25,020 nt of DNA from Chara braunii (Eukaryota; Streptophyta; Charophyceae; Charales; Characeae): positions 151,841 through 176,860 of the forward strand of contig BFEA01000933.1 of NCBI GenBank assembly GCA_003427395.1, given 5' to 3'. The notes beneath the pieces were generated by a model. It was given only the letters and a program-made list of their open reading frames with translations, did not search any database and had not been told where the DNA came from. Positions within the stretch are counted from its first letter, which is position 1. The number at the start of each line of letters is the position of its first letter. Made by a program: the position numbers and the translations under genes. This document shows, piece by piece, positions 1-9,043 of the stretch.

Positions 1-176
1 CGTGGATCAATAGGACCTTCCTATTGCGCGGCGAATCTGATTGGTTGAACCTTGAGTTTCGAGGGATCAACATGGCGTTCGTAGAGCACTCCTCTCAAAG
101 TCTTCTCCTCCTGCTTCTCCTCTTACACCTTAGCCTTCCCGTCACCTTCTCCCCCTTCTATCTCCCCTGTCGCAAC

Positions 177-183
177 TATAAAA
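177..183 (+). promoter_or_regulatory. TATA box in 5' LTR
   Basis: TATAAAA sits in a C-rich stretch with a CCAAT-like sequence (ATTGG) about 130 bases upstream. It is conserved exactly in the 3' LTR (10938-10944). Transcription of the element would be expected to start about 25-35 bases downstream, which would mark the U3/R border. The position is seen directly; promoter function is inferred. Confidence 0.6.
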
Positions 184-599
184 CCCGCAAGCGCGTCCGC
201 AAATCACTCTTACATTCTCGACTCTCAAGCCAGCTTGCGGGAAGCAGTGGCTAGGCAGAGTGTTTAAAGCGAGTCGGAAAGTACTGTCGGGCTGACGATA
301 GACTGGCCGGTTGCGCGCCGGATCGCCACGACGGACTGTGGGATCTGGGTGAACCGTGTCGAGTTTACGACAGCGGGGTGACGATCGCATTGGTGGGAGT
401 TAGCACGTGACGTCCGGGATCGTCGGTGCGGGTATGAGGATCGATGATCGGAGTTGAGTTGATTGGCCCGGGGCCATATTGGAATTAACGGCGGATGCGC
501 CTTTGTTGCAGATTGTTATCTTTGGCGTGAGTGTACGGCAGCGACGCTGAACTTTTCTCTTTCCGGACCTTGTCATCTTCTATTTTGACTTTCTTTCCC

Positions 600-660
600 T
601 CGACTCTCTCTCTCTCTTTTTCTCCCTCTCTCTCTCTCTCTTTGTCTTTCTCTTCCTCTT
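600..660 (+). repeat. CT-rich low-complexity tract in LTR
   Basis: This is an imperfect (CT)n and T-rich tract, shared with the 3' LTR (about 11361-11424). The reverse strand reads as long Glu/Lys/Arg-rich open frames, which are artefacts of the repeat. As a pyrimidine tract downstream of the TATA box it could lie in the 5' leader of the element RNA. Confidence 0.75.
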
Positions 661-1204
661 TTTGAATGATGATGCGTCTAAATGATTGTCCCTCTCCTGA
701 ATGGGAATGAGTTTGCATCCTGTTTCTGTGTGAAAGAACTTCTTCCGGAACTCTTCCATTAGTTTCCTGGGTAATCCTCCTATGCAAGGACCCTGTCTTC
801 TTGTCTTGTGAACGGTGGATGCGTGTGTACTGTGCAATGCGATCTATCCTTTCCTGTGCATGTCTCATTTTCGCACCTTCCAAAGTGGATGCATGCATGG
901 AGACGTGTGGCTTTTTTTTATTAAACGATTGTAGTCGGGATTTTGTCCGAGAATGCAAGAGTGTCTAGATCTGTAGCTCTGAGTGCACTGCGCATGCCAT
1001 CTGCCTTATGCTGTCCGGCTTCAGTGGCCAACCCACGAGGCGGCCTCGGTAAACAAGGTGCCAGGAATCAACATCGCCCTAGCTAACTAAAGTTGAGCCG
1101 CGATCGGTCCCGTCAATTGCATGCGTGATTAAACTGACGAGTGTTTTTCCCCCTTCTTTGGTAGAAAAGGATTGATTGAGGATTATTTTCTCTTCGTGAT
1201 TGAT

Positions 1205-1727
1205 ATGTAGACTGACAAGTACCCTCCGATCGGGCGTCAGCCTCCTGTACCTTTTGTTCCCACACGACCTTTTCCCTACAACAAGGAAAGGACACGTGTA
1301 TGCGAGTGGGGCGTACGAAAAGCTGTTACACAGATCGGCGGACGATACTACTTCCCCCCGACAAACCGTTGTTCGGGGTTCGTAGAGGCTGGGTTTGTTA
1401 TTATCGACACACACTTCCCACCCTACTCAATATTGCTCCCCTTTAACGAACTAATCGTTATCCCGTGGATGGCAGTGGCGCCCCATTGGCCTCAAACCCT
1501 GTGCACAGAGTGTTAGGGTTTCGATTGCTACGAAGCGAAGGGCTTCCACTACCGAATATGGAGTGAGGACGAGCACAAGGAGAGAGCCACGCGTCTGCGA
1601 CCCTCCTCATCAGACTCAGAAATGACCAACGAACGGGAACGGGACTTGATCCGAAAACGAGAAGCCCTTCCGCTCTAAACGACGGGCCGTAGCACGGTGG
1701 GAAGCCCGACAATACTTCCTAGATTGA
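1205..1727 (+). pseudogene. Damaged copy of LTR-encoded ORF in 5' LTR
   Basis: This is the counterpart of the intact ORF at 11967-12506. The ATG at 1205 is followed at once by a TAG (1208-1210) where the 3' copy has TGG. A second TAG at 1514-1516 replaces CAG, and a 17-base deletion near 1664 shifts the frame. Most other codons are unchanged. The comparison shows that the open frame was ancestral and that the 5' LTR copy has lost it since insertion. Confidence 0.7.
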
Positions 1728-1946
1728 ATTTGGATTTTTCTCTCTTCGCGCCTTGTCCGCGCGTGCATTTCGCGACGCGCGAAAACAATCGACTTGCTTC
1801 ATTGGACCAACACGGGGGATTTCAGTTCCGTCTGTGTCCCCATACTCAATTTCCAAAAATCCTTGGCACACCCTATCTTGCTGTTTTTTTGGGCCTCTTT
1901 CCGCACAATTAACACTCCGAACGAAAGACAGCACAGGGCATGAGGT

Positions 1947-1960
1947 TGGCATCGGAGCCG
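1947..1960 (+). other. Primer binding site (initiator Met tRNA-like)
   Basis: The sequence TGGCATCGGAGCC begins where the LTR match ends. It fits the complement of the plant initiator tRNA-Met 3' end (TGGTATCAGAGCC) at 11 of 13 positions, the usual primer of plant Ty3/gypsy and copia elements. Position directly after the LTR supports the call. Both mismatches are transitions, consistent with age. Confidence 0.75.
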
Positions 1961-1975
1961 ACTCGTGTCGGTTCT

Positions 1976-3120
1976 GATGATGGCAAGTCGAACTGGCGAG
2001 AGGTAGGAGAGACCCTCAACTAACTCGTCGGGATCGCCCAGTAACCAGGTCTCAGTCTAGTGCGGTTGCACCAGCAATACCAATTGTGGACAGTACTAGG
2101 GTGATCGTTAGTATCCCTGCCCCCTTCTCCTTCTTCCCTAACCATACTCATCCCGAGGGATGGCTGGAAGCTGTCGAAGCTGAGAACAACAGCGCAGCCG
2201 ACCTCCCCCACGTTCTGACATTGCTACTTCGCAACACATCCCGTGACTGGCTTAGGAAACATGCGTGGGTAGATTGAGACACTTTCAAGTGAGCATTTTT
2301 GGCTTGATTTGATACGGTTTGGGAAGATGCCGCCTGGTATGTACTCAAAAATCGACCTCAAGGACCAGGGGAATTGCTGCCCGATTTCGTCGATCGGTTC
2401 CAAACCACGTTCGACAAATCCGGGCGGGACGAGAAATCCGCTCGAGATTTGTTCATCGATCACTTACGAAGTCCGACATTAAAGGGAAAACTGCAGAAAA
2501 AAGGTCCCGCCGAAAACACACCAGTTATCGGTCATCATCACTAAAGCATTAGAGTTGGACCTGGCTGATACAAAAAAAATATATCAGTCAGGGAGACAAA
2601 GATATTACAGATACCATACGGGATGTAACGGCCAAAAGGCGATCATGGTTGCAGGTGGTCGAACAGTTTTATCCCCGCCACGACCATGACCTTCCCGGCG
2701 GGATCGTTTCTGATATCCCACCTGCTTCTCCTCCCTCTCCCCCGGTGAATCAACCAATCGCAGTCGTTAGAAGCGGAACCTCATCTGAACTCCCCTCGTC
2801 GACCGTAACGAGTCTATACCTTGCCCAGATGATCCATATGGCCACTACCAAGCAGTCCGAAAGGATGAGCAACCTGATTCAAATGCAGGCCGCTCATATG
2901 GAACAAATGGAACAGATAATGAGCCGACTAATTAAGCCTAACCCGCCACCTGCTCGGCCCGCCCCTGCATCGTTTCCACTCTTACCTGCCCCACCTGCTC
3001 CAGGGTTCGCGCCCCAGTTCCCTCATCCAGCAGGGAAGATCGAATGCTTTAGCAGCGATCTCTTTAGCAGAAAAAGATCACTTCATACGAGCTCGACCGG
3101 TATTGTGAAAAAGTGCGGAA
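1976..3120 (+). pseudogene. gag: gag (capsid/nucleocapsid) remnant
   Basis: The reading starts near two adjacent ATGs (1976, 1979) just after the PBS. The capsid-like part is best read in the frame of 1981-2519; it includes a retrotransposon-gag pattern, with WL...E near 2161, a DWL..H stretch near 2245 and then L..F...F (2340-2440). It is broken by TGA at 2275, 2290 and 2305, by a frame change near 2520, and by another at an A8 run (2572-2579). The last part (2580-3125) has a Met/Gln-rich likely coiled coil (about 2810-2935) followed by a proline-rich stretch. A CCHC zinc knuckle is not convincing: only a knuckle-like KDHFIRARPVL remnant is seen near 3070-3105. The role would be assembly of cytoplasmic virus-like particles and RNA packaging. 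This copy is not functional. Confidence 0.72.
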
Positions 3121-4338
3121 TGTGACTATGAAGTTTGGGGCAAGCCATTTAATGCCCTTATTGACACAGGGTCTTCTCACGTAGCCATATCATTGGATAC
3201 TGTCAAAAAGACGGGACGACTGGGATCCATTCTTCCTCAATTTGGCAAAGACAATTATGTCTCTGCCGACGAGGAGGCAATGAACATCGTAGGCATTATC
3301 GAGAACGTGGCTGTAAAAGTCGGGCGAGTACAAGTCCTTGTAAACGCGCTCGTAATAGATGTACGTTCCTATTCTGTGTTATTGGGATTACCTTGGGCGA
3401 TGGCGGTAGGCGCACGTCTGCATTTCGATTCAAGACAATTGGTACTCACGCAAATTGGGGGAAAGCCTCAAACTTTCCCTTTACGAGTTTCCACCCGAAC
3501 GATAAAACGTGTCCCTAACTCGGCTCAAATTGGGATGATTCGATGCATTGATCTCGAGGAGTGCTCTCCCTCGGACATCATTAATGGAATCAGGGAACAG
3601 GAATACGAAGAAGAGTTGCCCAGCGAAGATGAATGGAAGCACTTGGTTGAACTTTTCGAACACGAGATTCCTCAGGAATTCCAAGTGTGCCCCGACCCTG
3701 CTCGAAGTTTCCATGTTGATCCCGGAGACAGCGCGCTTGCGCCTCCGATAACTCAAGTTAGTCCTTCAGTCCTCCTCGGGGAACCCATATTGCAAGTTTC
3801 CTATCTGGCTGATGATTTGGAACCCCCTCGCACCTTGTACGAGGGAGCTCTCTCCTTACGAACGCGTTATCAGCAAACGGAACAATATTTAGACGTTTCT
3901 GTTTTTCCACCCCGATCGTTACTAATGACAGGAGCCACCATCGCCTTGATAAAACAACAGGCGGAAGCACCGGTAAGTGATGTACCTAATCTGATGCAAG
4001 AAGTGACGGATCTAACAGGGCTAACTGTGGAACCGACCTCAGTTGGTTCAGAAACTGATGCTGAAACTAAAGAAATAGAGATGATCAGCCCTGTTGAGTC
4101 CCAGATGATAGCAACTGTGTTCTCTGTTCACACGAGTAGTTCCGTTTTTTCTAGTGTCCATGATCGACGGGAACGGCCGGTTGATTGGATCGATATGCCC
4201 CTTAAGACCTCCGGGGAATCAACAATCACCTTGCCAGGTCACGTTCCCACGGAACTTCGGAAATCGTTAATTCGTGTGTTAAATGGCTACGAAGAAGTAT
4301 TAAGCATACACGATAACGACATCGGTTTAATAATGTGA
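3121..4338 (+). CDS. pol: Protease and long acidic linker (5' part of pol)
   Basis: The frame is open from 3121. An aspartic protease core is visible: GKPFNALIDTGSSH near 3139-3180 carries the catalytic DTG (3163-3171), and VLLGLPW near 3376-3396 is the second conserved strand. Retropepsins of this type act as dimers and mature Gag-Pol. After about 3480 comes a linker of roughly 280 residues, rich in Asp, Glu, Ser and Thr, with no motif I recognise; this is long for a gypsy element. The frame ends at TGA 4336-4338, and the RT continues in the -1 frame. It is probably part of a Gag-Pol polyprotein. No ATG is convincing, so a separate start is not claimed. Confidence 0.8.
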   Translation, partial: CDYEVWGKPFNALIDTGSSHVAISLDTVKKTGRLGSILPQFGKDNYVSADEEAMNIVGIIENVAVKVGRVQVLVNALVIDVRSYSVLLGLPWAMAVGARLHFDSRQLVLTQIGGKPQTFPLRVSTRTIKRVPNSAQIGMIRCIDLEECSPSDIINGIREQEYEEELPSEDEWKHLVELFEHEIPQEFQVCPDPARSFHVDPGDSALAPPITQVSPSVLLGEPILQVSYLADDLEPPRTLYEGALSLRTRYQQTEQYLDVSVFPPRSLLMTGATIALIKQQAEAPVSDVPNLMQEVTDLTGLTVEPTSVGSETDAETKEIEMISPVESQMIATVFSVHTSSSVFSSVHDRRERPVDWIDMPLKTSGESTITLPGHVPTELRKSLIRVLNGYEEVLSIHDNDIGLIM

Positions 4339-5195
4339 TCGAGCATGCCATTCTCACAGGAGATCATCCACCCATTAGTTGCGATCCCTACCAATACTCG
4401 CCAACTCAAAGAGCGGCCGCTTTTCAGCGCATTAAGGAGTTCGAAGTTAATGGATGGATCGAACCCGCTATAGGTCCATGGTCTTTCCCTGTAGTGATCG
4501 TACCTAGAAAGGCTGGAGGGATTCGCATTTGCATTGATTATCGAAAGTTGAATGATATCACGATCAACGATGTGTATCCATTCCCCAGGATTGATGAGTT
4601 GTTGGATGCGATTGGGAGTGCTCGATTTTTCAGCAAGTTTGATGTTCGCCATGGGTTCCATCATCTTCTGGTTCATAAGAAAGATCGTCCGAAAACAGCG
4701 TTCGTGCTTTTTGAAGGTACATGGCAGTGGATTCGATGTCCGATGGGTATCTGCAATGCCCCTGCGACCTTTCAGCGGGCCATGAACATGACTTTCCAGA
4801 ATTTCATGAGGAAGACTCGTTTGGCGCAGAGCATCATCAACTACTGCGTGATTGTGTACATGGATGACATCCTGGTGTATTCAGGTTCCTACGAGGGACA
4901 CGTGCAGCACATCGAATGGGTACTGCATGAGTTACGAGATGTAGGCTTCAAAGTGGCGCTTGAGAAGTGTCTGTTTTTCCTCACCACCATTTCCTTCCTA
5001 GGGCACGTGGTGACAGACAAGGGACTCCAACCGGAGCCGCAAAAGGTGGCAGCTGTCAGGGACGCGCCGGTGCCTACGACTATCACGCAAGTTCGCGCTT
5101 TTCTGGGCCTAGCCTCTACTACCGAAGATTTATCAAGGGTTTCGCGGCGATTGAGGGACCCTTCACAAATCTGTTGCGCAAGGATCAGTCGTTGA
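4317..5195 (+). CDS. pol: Reverse transcriptase domain of pol (frame-broken)
   Basis: This is a Ty3/gypsy RT. It begins with VIEHAILTGDHPPIS (about 4335-4380), the usual entry to gypsy RT. Then come VIVPRKAGGIRICIDYRKLN (4495-4554), FSKFDVRHGFHH with the first catalytic Asp (about 4629-4664), CPMGICNAPATFQRAM (4738-4785), and VYMDDILVYS with the catalytic DD (about 4855-4884), followed by FLGHVVT (4996-5016). It is separated from the protease-linker by a -1 frame change at 4327-4338 and leaves the RNase H frame near 5110. The role is copying element RNA into cDNA in virus-like particles. All three catalytic aspartates are present, so damage is by frame rather than active-site loss. Confidence 0.93.
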   Translation, partial: RHRFNNVIEHAILTGDHPPISCDPYQYSPTQRAAAFQRIKEFEVNGWIEPAIGPWSFPVVIVPRKAGGIRICIDYRKLNDITINDVYPFPRIDELLDAIGSARFFSKFDVRHGFHHLLVHKKDRPKTAFVLFEGTWQWIRCPMGICNAPATFQRAMNMTFQNFMRKTRLAQSIINYCVIVYMDDILVYSGSYEGHVQHIEWVLHELRDVGFKVALEKCLFFLTTISFLGHVVTDKGLQPEPQKVAAVRDAPVPTTITQVRAFLGLASTTEDLSRVSRRLRDPSQICCARISR

Positions 5196-5758
5196 TCTGG
5201 ACGCCGGAATGCGATCAAGCGTTTTCCACACTCAAGGTCGCTCGCATTTTGGGTCCGGTCCTTATAAGACCGGATCCCGAAAAACCTTTTATTCTCATCA
5301 CTGACAGGCAGCCAGAGGCGATTTCGGCGATCCTTGCCCAGGTGGGACCAAGCGGACTCGAGAGTGTGGTGGAGTATGTGTCCAAATCAGTGCCCGCTTT
5401 CAAGCGCAACTACGCCGCTCCAACGGGTGAATGCTATGCGGCTCTCGGGGGAATCAGTCACTTTCGTGCTTACCTGTACGGGCGAAGATTCACCTTGGTA
5501 ACTGATCATGAGCCCCTGTTGGCTCTGAAGAAGTCGAAGGATTACTCGGGCATGATCGGGCGATGGGCAACGGTGCTGCAGAGCATGGACTTTCACATTC
5601 GTCATCATAAGCACGAGAGACACGGGAATGCAGACGGACTGACACGGCTACACCAGCCAGAGAAAGTTTCGAAGAATGAGGAGGTGATTCCGTGGAACGA
5701 ACCTAAACAGGAGGTTGGACCCCAGTACGGCCAAGTGGAGATTTTGTCGAAGCAGTAA
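5111..5758 (+). CDS. pol: RNase H domain of pol
   Basis: The RT connection continues here in a new frame with YYRRFIKGFAAIEGPFTNLL (about 5117-5176), the thumb/connection motif of gypsy pol. RNase H follows: ILITD with the first Asp (about 5290-5306; the usual DAS is replaced by DRQ), GECYAALGGISHFRAYLYG with Glu (about 5426-5482), TDHEPLLAL with Asp (about 5501-5527), and GNADGLTRL near 5624-5650, the usual C-terminal signature. It degrades the RNA strand during cDNA synthesis. The frame ends at TAA 5756-5758. The entry frameshift near 5110-5117 is a one-base indel by appearance. Confidence 0.9.
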   Translation, partial: SLYYRRFIKGFAAIEGPFTNLLRKDQSLIWTPECDQAFSTLKVARILGPVLIRPDPEKPFILITDRQPEAISAILAQVGPSGLESVVEYVSKSVPAFKRNYAAPTGECYAALGGISHFRAYLYGRRFTLVTDHEPLLALKKSKDYSGMIGRWATVLQSMDFHIRHHKHERHGNADGLTRLHQPEKVSKNEEVIPWNEPKQEVGPQYGQVEILSKQ

Positions 5759-5828
5759 GTGGCAAGAGGACTAATTTGTTTGTTCCACTCCCTCCACAAG
5801 TCAGTCCCACCTCTCCTCCTCTGTCATC

Positions 5829-6116
5829 ATGACTACCCCACTCGCCTCCACAACCCCTTCATCTCCTACTAATACTGCCCCTCTCACGTCCTCCGCTTTC
5901 TTCACCACTCTCCCTGATAAATTGTGTTATTTTTGCACGTGTACTGCACAAGTTTATGGGGTCGACTGTCATCCTTTCGAGACCGGGTTTGTCGATTGGG
6001 TAGAATGTGCCACTTGTGTCAACCGTCCGCACGGGGCCTGCGTTCGATATCAGACGAGTAGCAAGGAATGGAGGTGCCCCCTGTGTAGAACGAACAAGCT
6101 CCCCACGGAGGTTTGA
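5829..6116 (+). CDS. PHD-finger segment upstream of integrase
   Basis: A 95-residue frame starts at ATG 5829, 70 bases after the RNase H stop. Residues 1-32 are Ser/Thr/Pro-rich. Residues 33-86 give a C4HC3 zinc pattern: C33-x2-C36, C60-x2-C63, H68-x2-C71, C83-x2-C86, with Trp 81 two residues before C83, as in PHD fingers. The C36-C60 spacing (23) is slightly long. PHD fingers usually read histone H3 tails. The frame ends in TGA 6114-6116 but is the same frame as the integrase beginning at 6132, so the intact form was probably a PHD-integrase fusion able to steer insertion to chromatin. RING is less likely because of the Cys-His order and the Trp. Function is inferred. Confidence 0.75.
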   Translation: MTTPLASTTPSSPTNTAPLTSSAFFTTLPDKLCYFCTCTAQVYGVDCHPFETGFVDWVECATCVNRPHGACVRYQTSSKEWRCPLCRTNKLPTEV

Positions 6117-6131
6117 TTCAAGGCCGCCCGT

Positions 6132-7559
6132 ATGGACGGCCCTGAATACGACGAAAAATACCGACGAGCGGAGGTTTGGACGGACAAAATTTTACTAGCA
6201 AAATTAGCGGGATTATCATTGGGCCACCTCACCAAACACAACAGACGTAGGGCAACCGAGAGATCTCGGGACTATCGATGGATCAACGGTCATTTGAAAA
6301 AGCGTAAAACTGACGGATCAGGTTCGTGGTTGACAGTTCCTTATCCCTTCTAGAGATACGATTGGATCCGATCCGCTCACGAAGAACAGGCCGCTCATTT
6401 TGCGATACGTGTCACAAAGGCAACTGTAGACCTGAACCGATGGTTCTGGTCTAATATACGAGATGACGTCAAGTACATTGTCGCTAGCTGTCTGGTGTGT
6501 GCCGCTGATCCCGCCCCTATACGGGGACCAAACACGATCGTACCAACGGAAGTAGAGCGTCCTTTCCAGCGAGTCGGTATAGACACGACAGATATTGACG
6601 TGCCACCTGGCCCAAACCGCTGCGAATATTCTATCCTGTTAGTTTTAATTGACCATTTCTCCAAATACATCGAAGTCTATCCTTGTAAAACCCGAGAGGC
6701 CGCAAAAATAGCCACGTACATCGAACGATTCCTCTATACCCACCTAGATACGGAGGAAATTCTAACTGACAATGGGTCGGAATTCAAAGGTGAGGTTGAA
6801 GAACTGCTTGCGCGAAGGGGCGTCATGCTCCAACATACGATACCCCACGTATCCCAGTCGAACGGGTTGGCCGAGAATGCCAACCGTATGATTAAGACCG
6901 CCCTTCGCAGGAACTTAGTGGCACACGACACGCGTCCTTGGCCCGAGATAGTATATCAGATCGTTGGGATCCACCGGGCCACCCCTCATGAGTCTACGGG
7001 GTTTACCCCCTTTCAACTTCGAACTAATAGCCTCCCCTGTGTCGATTACCGGGGTAACTCGAAAATTGCCGAAGCAGGGGGTAGAGACACGCGTGCAGCT
7101 CTTAAGGCCAAGGCCAAAAGGTACACCGAATTAATGGAATGGGTCGTCCCGAAGCTAGCCCGAAAAAGGCAAAGGATGACCGAACTGGCCCACGGTAGAC
7201 AGATCCGTCGCTACGAGGCCCGAAATGGAAATGTTGGGCCCCAGTACCAATATAAATTAGGGGACCTAGTGCAGGTACGTAAATGTGCACGCGTCCGGAA
7301 ACTCGCTCCCAAGTTCTCTGGCTGTTTTCGCGTGGTCGAACTCGGACCCAACGACGCCAACACAGTGCGCATCGCGCCTGAGGCTAGTGCCAGCCATAGC
7401 TCTGTACCCGTCGTCCAGCATACCTCCTACCTCCGTCTTCTTCCTCCTGTTGATCTTCCTCCCTCTTCTTCCTCGGAAAGCGAGGAGAACGACGACGATC
7501 TAACTCTCTCTCCTCTTTCTCCCTCTTGTTCTTCGTCCTCCTCTCCCACCTCGCCATGA
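6132..7559 (+). CDS. pol: Integrase (HHCC zinc domain, DDE core, C-terminal domain), one in-frame stop
   Basis: The frame of 6132-7559 is continuous except for TAG at 6351-6353. The N-terminal zinc domain lies just after it: H-E-E-Q-A-A-H near 6378-6398, and CLVC near 6490-6501. The core has GID (about 6573-6581), TDNGSEF (about 6765-6785) and GLAEN (about 6867-6881), which gives a DDX35E triad with exact spacing. The C-terminal domain has GDLVQVRK and KLAPKFSGCFRVVELGPND (7260-7353), then a Ser/Pro/Glu-rich tail to the TGA at 7557-7559. No chromodomain is visible. It inserts element cDNA into the host genome. The last stop overlaps the next ATG as ATGA. Confidence 0.92.
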
Positions 7560-9043
7560 GTTTTATCACGGAGCGGGTTCTTGACGCGCAACTGTTGCAG
7601 CCACGTGGCCAAATCTTAGAGGTTCGGCAAGTTTGTCACCCTCGACTCAATGTGGATCTTCGGCGTCTGATGCGATTCTTCTGCGACGAAGGTATCTGTG
7701 CCGCTGTCGCGTTTCGGATCGAAGGAAGTCCTCACGCGGTAGTATTCGCGGAGGTAACCGCAGTTTATCAGCGAGCCGGTCCCAGGACGAGCCACGTCAC
7801 TACGGTGGCGGCATTCACCGGCGACATCAGCTCCGTCAATCTGCTGTGGCATACTGCAATCTTGACGTCGCTACGCGAGTGGACGGAGCAAGTGTCCAAC
7901 GTGTGGCAGCACGTCCTCGCCCGACAAGGGTATAACGTCATCCCGATCTTTACATCGGATCTAGACAATATTCACCGATCACCGCGCGAGCGGCCAGTTG
8001 CGATCCCAATCCTCGTCCCCTTCCCACATCCCCAATGAACCACGCCGATCTCCTCGCGCCTCTCTATCTTTGCTCTCCCCTCTCTCTTCCCCACTTTCTG
8101 GCAATCCAATCTTCACCCTTCTCTTTCCTTCTCGTTCGAGCCTCTTTCAGTCCCTCTTATCAATCCTGGACATTGGCGGTTGTGGCGCGAAACGTTTGAG
8201 GGGCTGTCTGTCTGCCTGGCCAGAGTACATGTGACGTGGACGGGCACTAGCGAGCATCCCACGTGGATCGAGAATCCGGAGCTGCTGATCATACTGGCTT
8301 GGAGGACTAACGTAGAAGGAGATCTTTTTGGCTTTCTCTTCGGATCGGTACGGCCGGGTCGACGCCACCTGATTGCGCAGGAGCTTATCGCACCGATCGT
8401 GCAATTGGCGGACGATCTCTCGCCCGACATCTATTTTCAGAGTGACGACAGTCCTGCTCCGTACATTTTCGAGCGATCATTGGACCCATACCTTCAGTGA
8501 ATTGCGTGCGTGGAGGAACCTAGGGACGAGGATACGCTACCATCGCGGCAGGAGTACCTTAAGCCATACGATATCATCCCTCACGCCTTCTATCCGAGGG
8601 CAGAGAAAGTGGTGATCGACGACGACGAAGAAACATCGGAAGAGGGAAGCTATAGTGAACATAGCGAGGGCGAGCTGAGCGAAGGAGAAGAGGAGGAAGA
8701 GGAAACCGGGTCCGAGTGGGAAGCCTTGCCGGAGGAAGCGACGCGTACAGGAACGGAGGCAAACGATCCGGAAGCGGCGCGAAAGCGCGAAGAAATTGCC
8801 ACTGGGAAGCGCCAGCTGAAGTTCGTCAGCCAAGCTAGCCTGCGCATCGGCAACGATCCGACCAGGGATCCAGAATCGCCGAAGCCCGAAGATGGCGACC
8901 TTGCAGCCGCCACCTCAAGTACCGCGCGATGGAGACGGAGTCGATCCCCCTCCTCCCCCAGCCCCACCCGTCCCCCAGTTCGCCCACGTACCGATGCGGG
9001 TGATAGGCCTTCGTCCTCGAACGCTGTCCCGCCGACCCCTTGA
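7556..9043 (+). pseudogene. Accessory ORF 1 after integrase, unknown function, two in-frame TGA
   Basis: ATG 7556 overlaps the integrase stop as ATGA and has a good start context (GCCATGA). One frame runs to 9043 (about 495 codons), broken only by TGA at 8036 and TGA at 8498. The first part (to 8036) is about 160 residues and globular, with many Cys, His and Trp. The second (about 8090-8498) is also globular. The third (8501-9043) is strongly acidic near 8615-8710 (runs of Asp, Glu and Ser) and then Arg/Ser/Pro-rich. There is no signal peptide or membrane segment, so an envelope protein is unlikely. I recognise no family. The shared frame, the tight junction with pol and the preserved length say it was coding. 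The stops may be decayed CGA codons. Confidence 0.55.

Larger units (their letters stand above)
1..1947 (+). repeat. 5' LTR (left end outside window)
   Basis: This stretch matches 10762-12726 almost base for base. The match ends at the sequence GGGCATGAGGTT, after which the 5' copy enters a primer binding site and the 3' copy enters unrelated flank. It contains a TATA box at 177-183, a CT-rich tract at 600-660, and a damaged copy of the LTR-encoded ORF at 1205-1727. Compared with the 3' LTR it lacks 17 bases near 1664. The first visible base is at the same LTR position as the first base after the assembly gap, so the true LTR start lies further left. Confidence 0.92.

Noticed and set aside
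485-958. Long - strand frame rich in Glu, Lys and Arg in the LTR (and its copy at 11340-11720)
   Set aside because: It arises from the reverse of the CT-rich tract; there is no domain, and the composition is that of a simple repeat.
7260-7556. Chromodomain at the integrase C-terminus
   Set aside because: The tail after KLAPKFSGCFRVV is Ser/Pro/Glu-rich, without the aromatic cage pattern of a chromodomain.
2275-8500. TGA as a sense codon (recoding or alternative code)
   Set aside because: Frameshifts and TAG stops also occur, the LTR ORF uses TGA as a true stop, and in gag the TGAs fall at expected Arg sites; decay explains this more simply.
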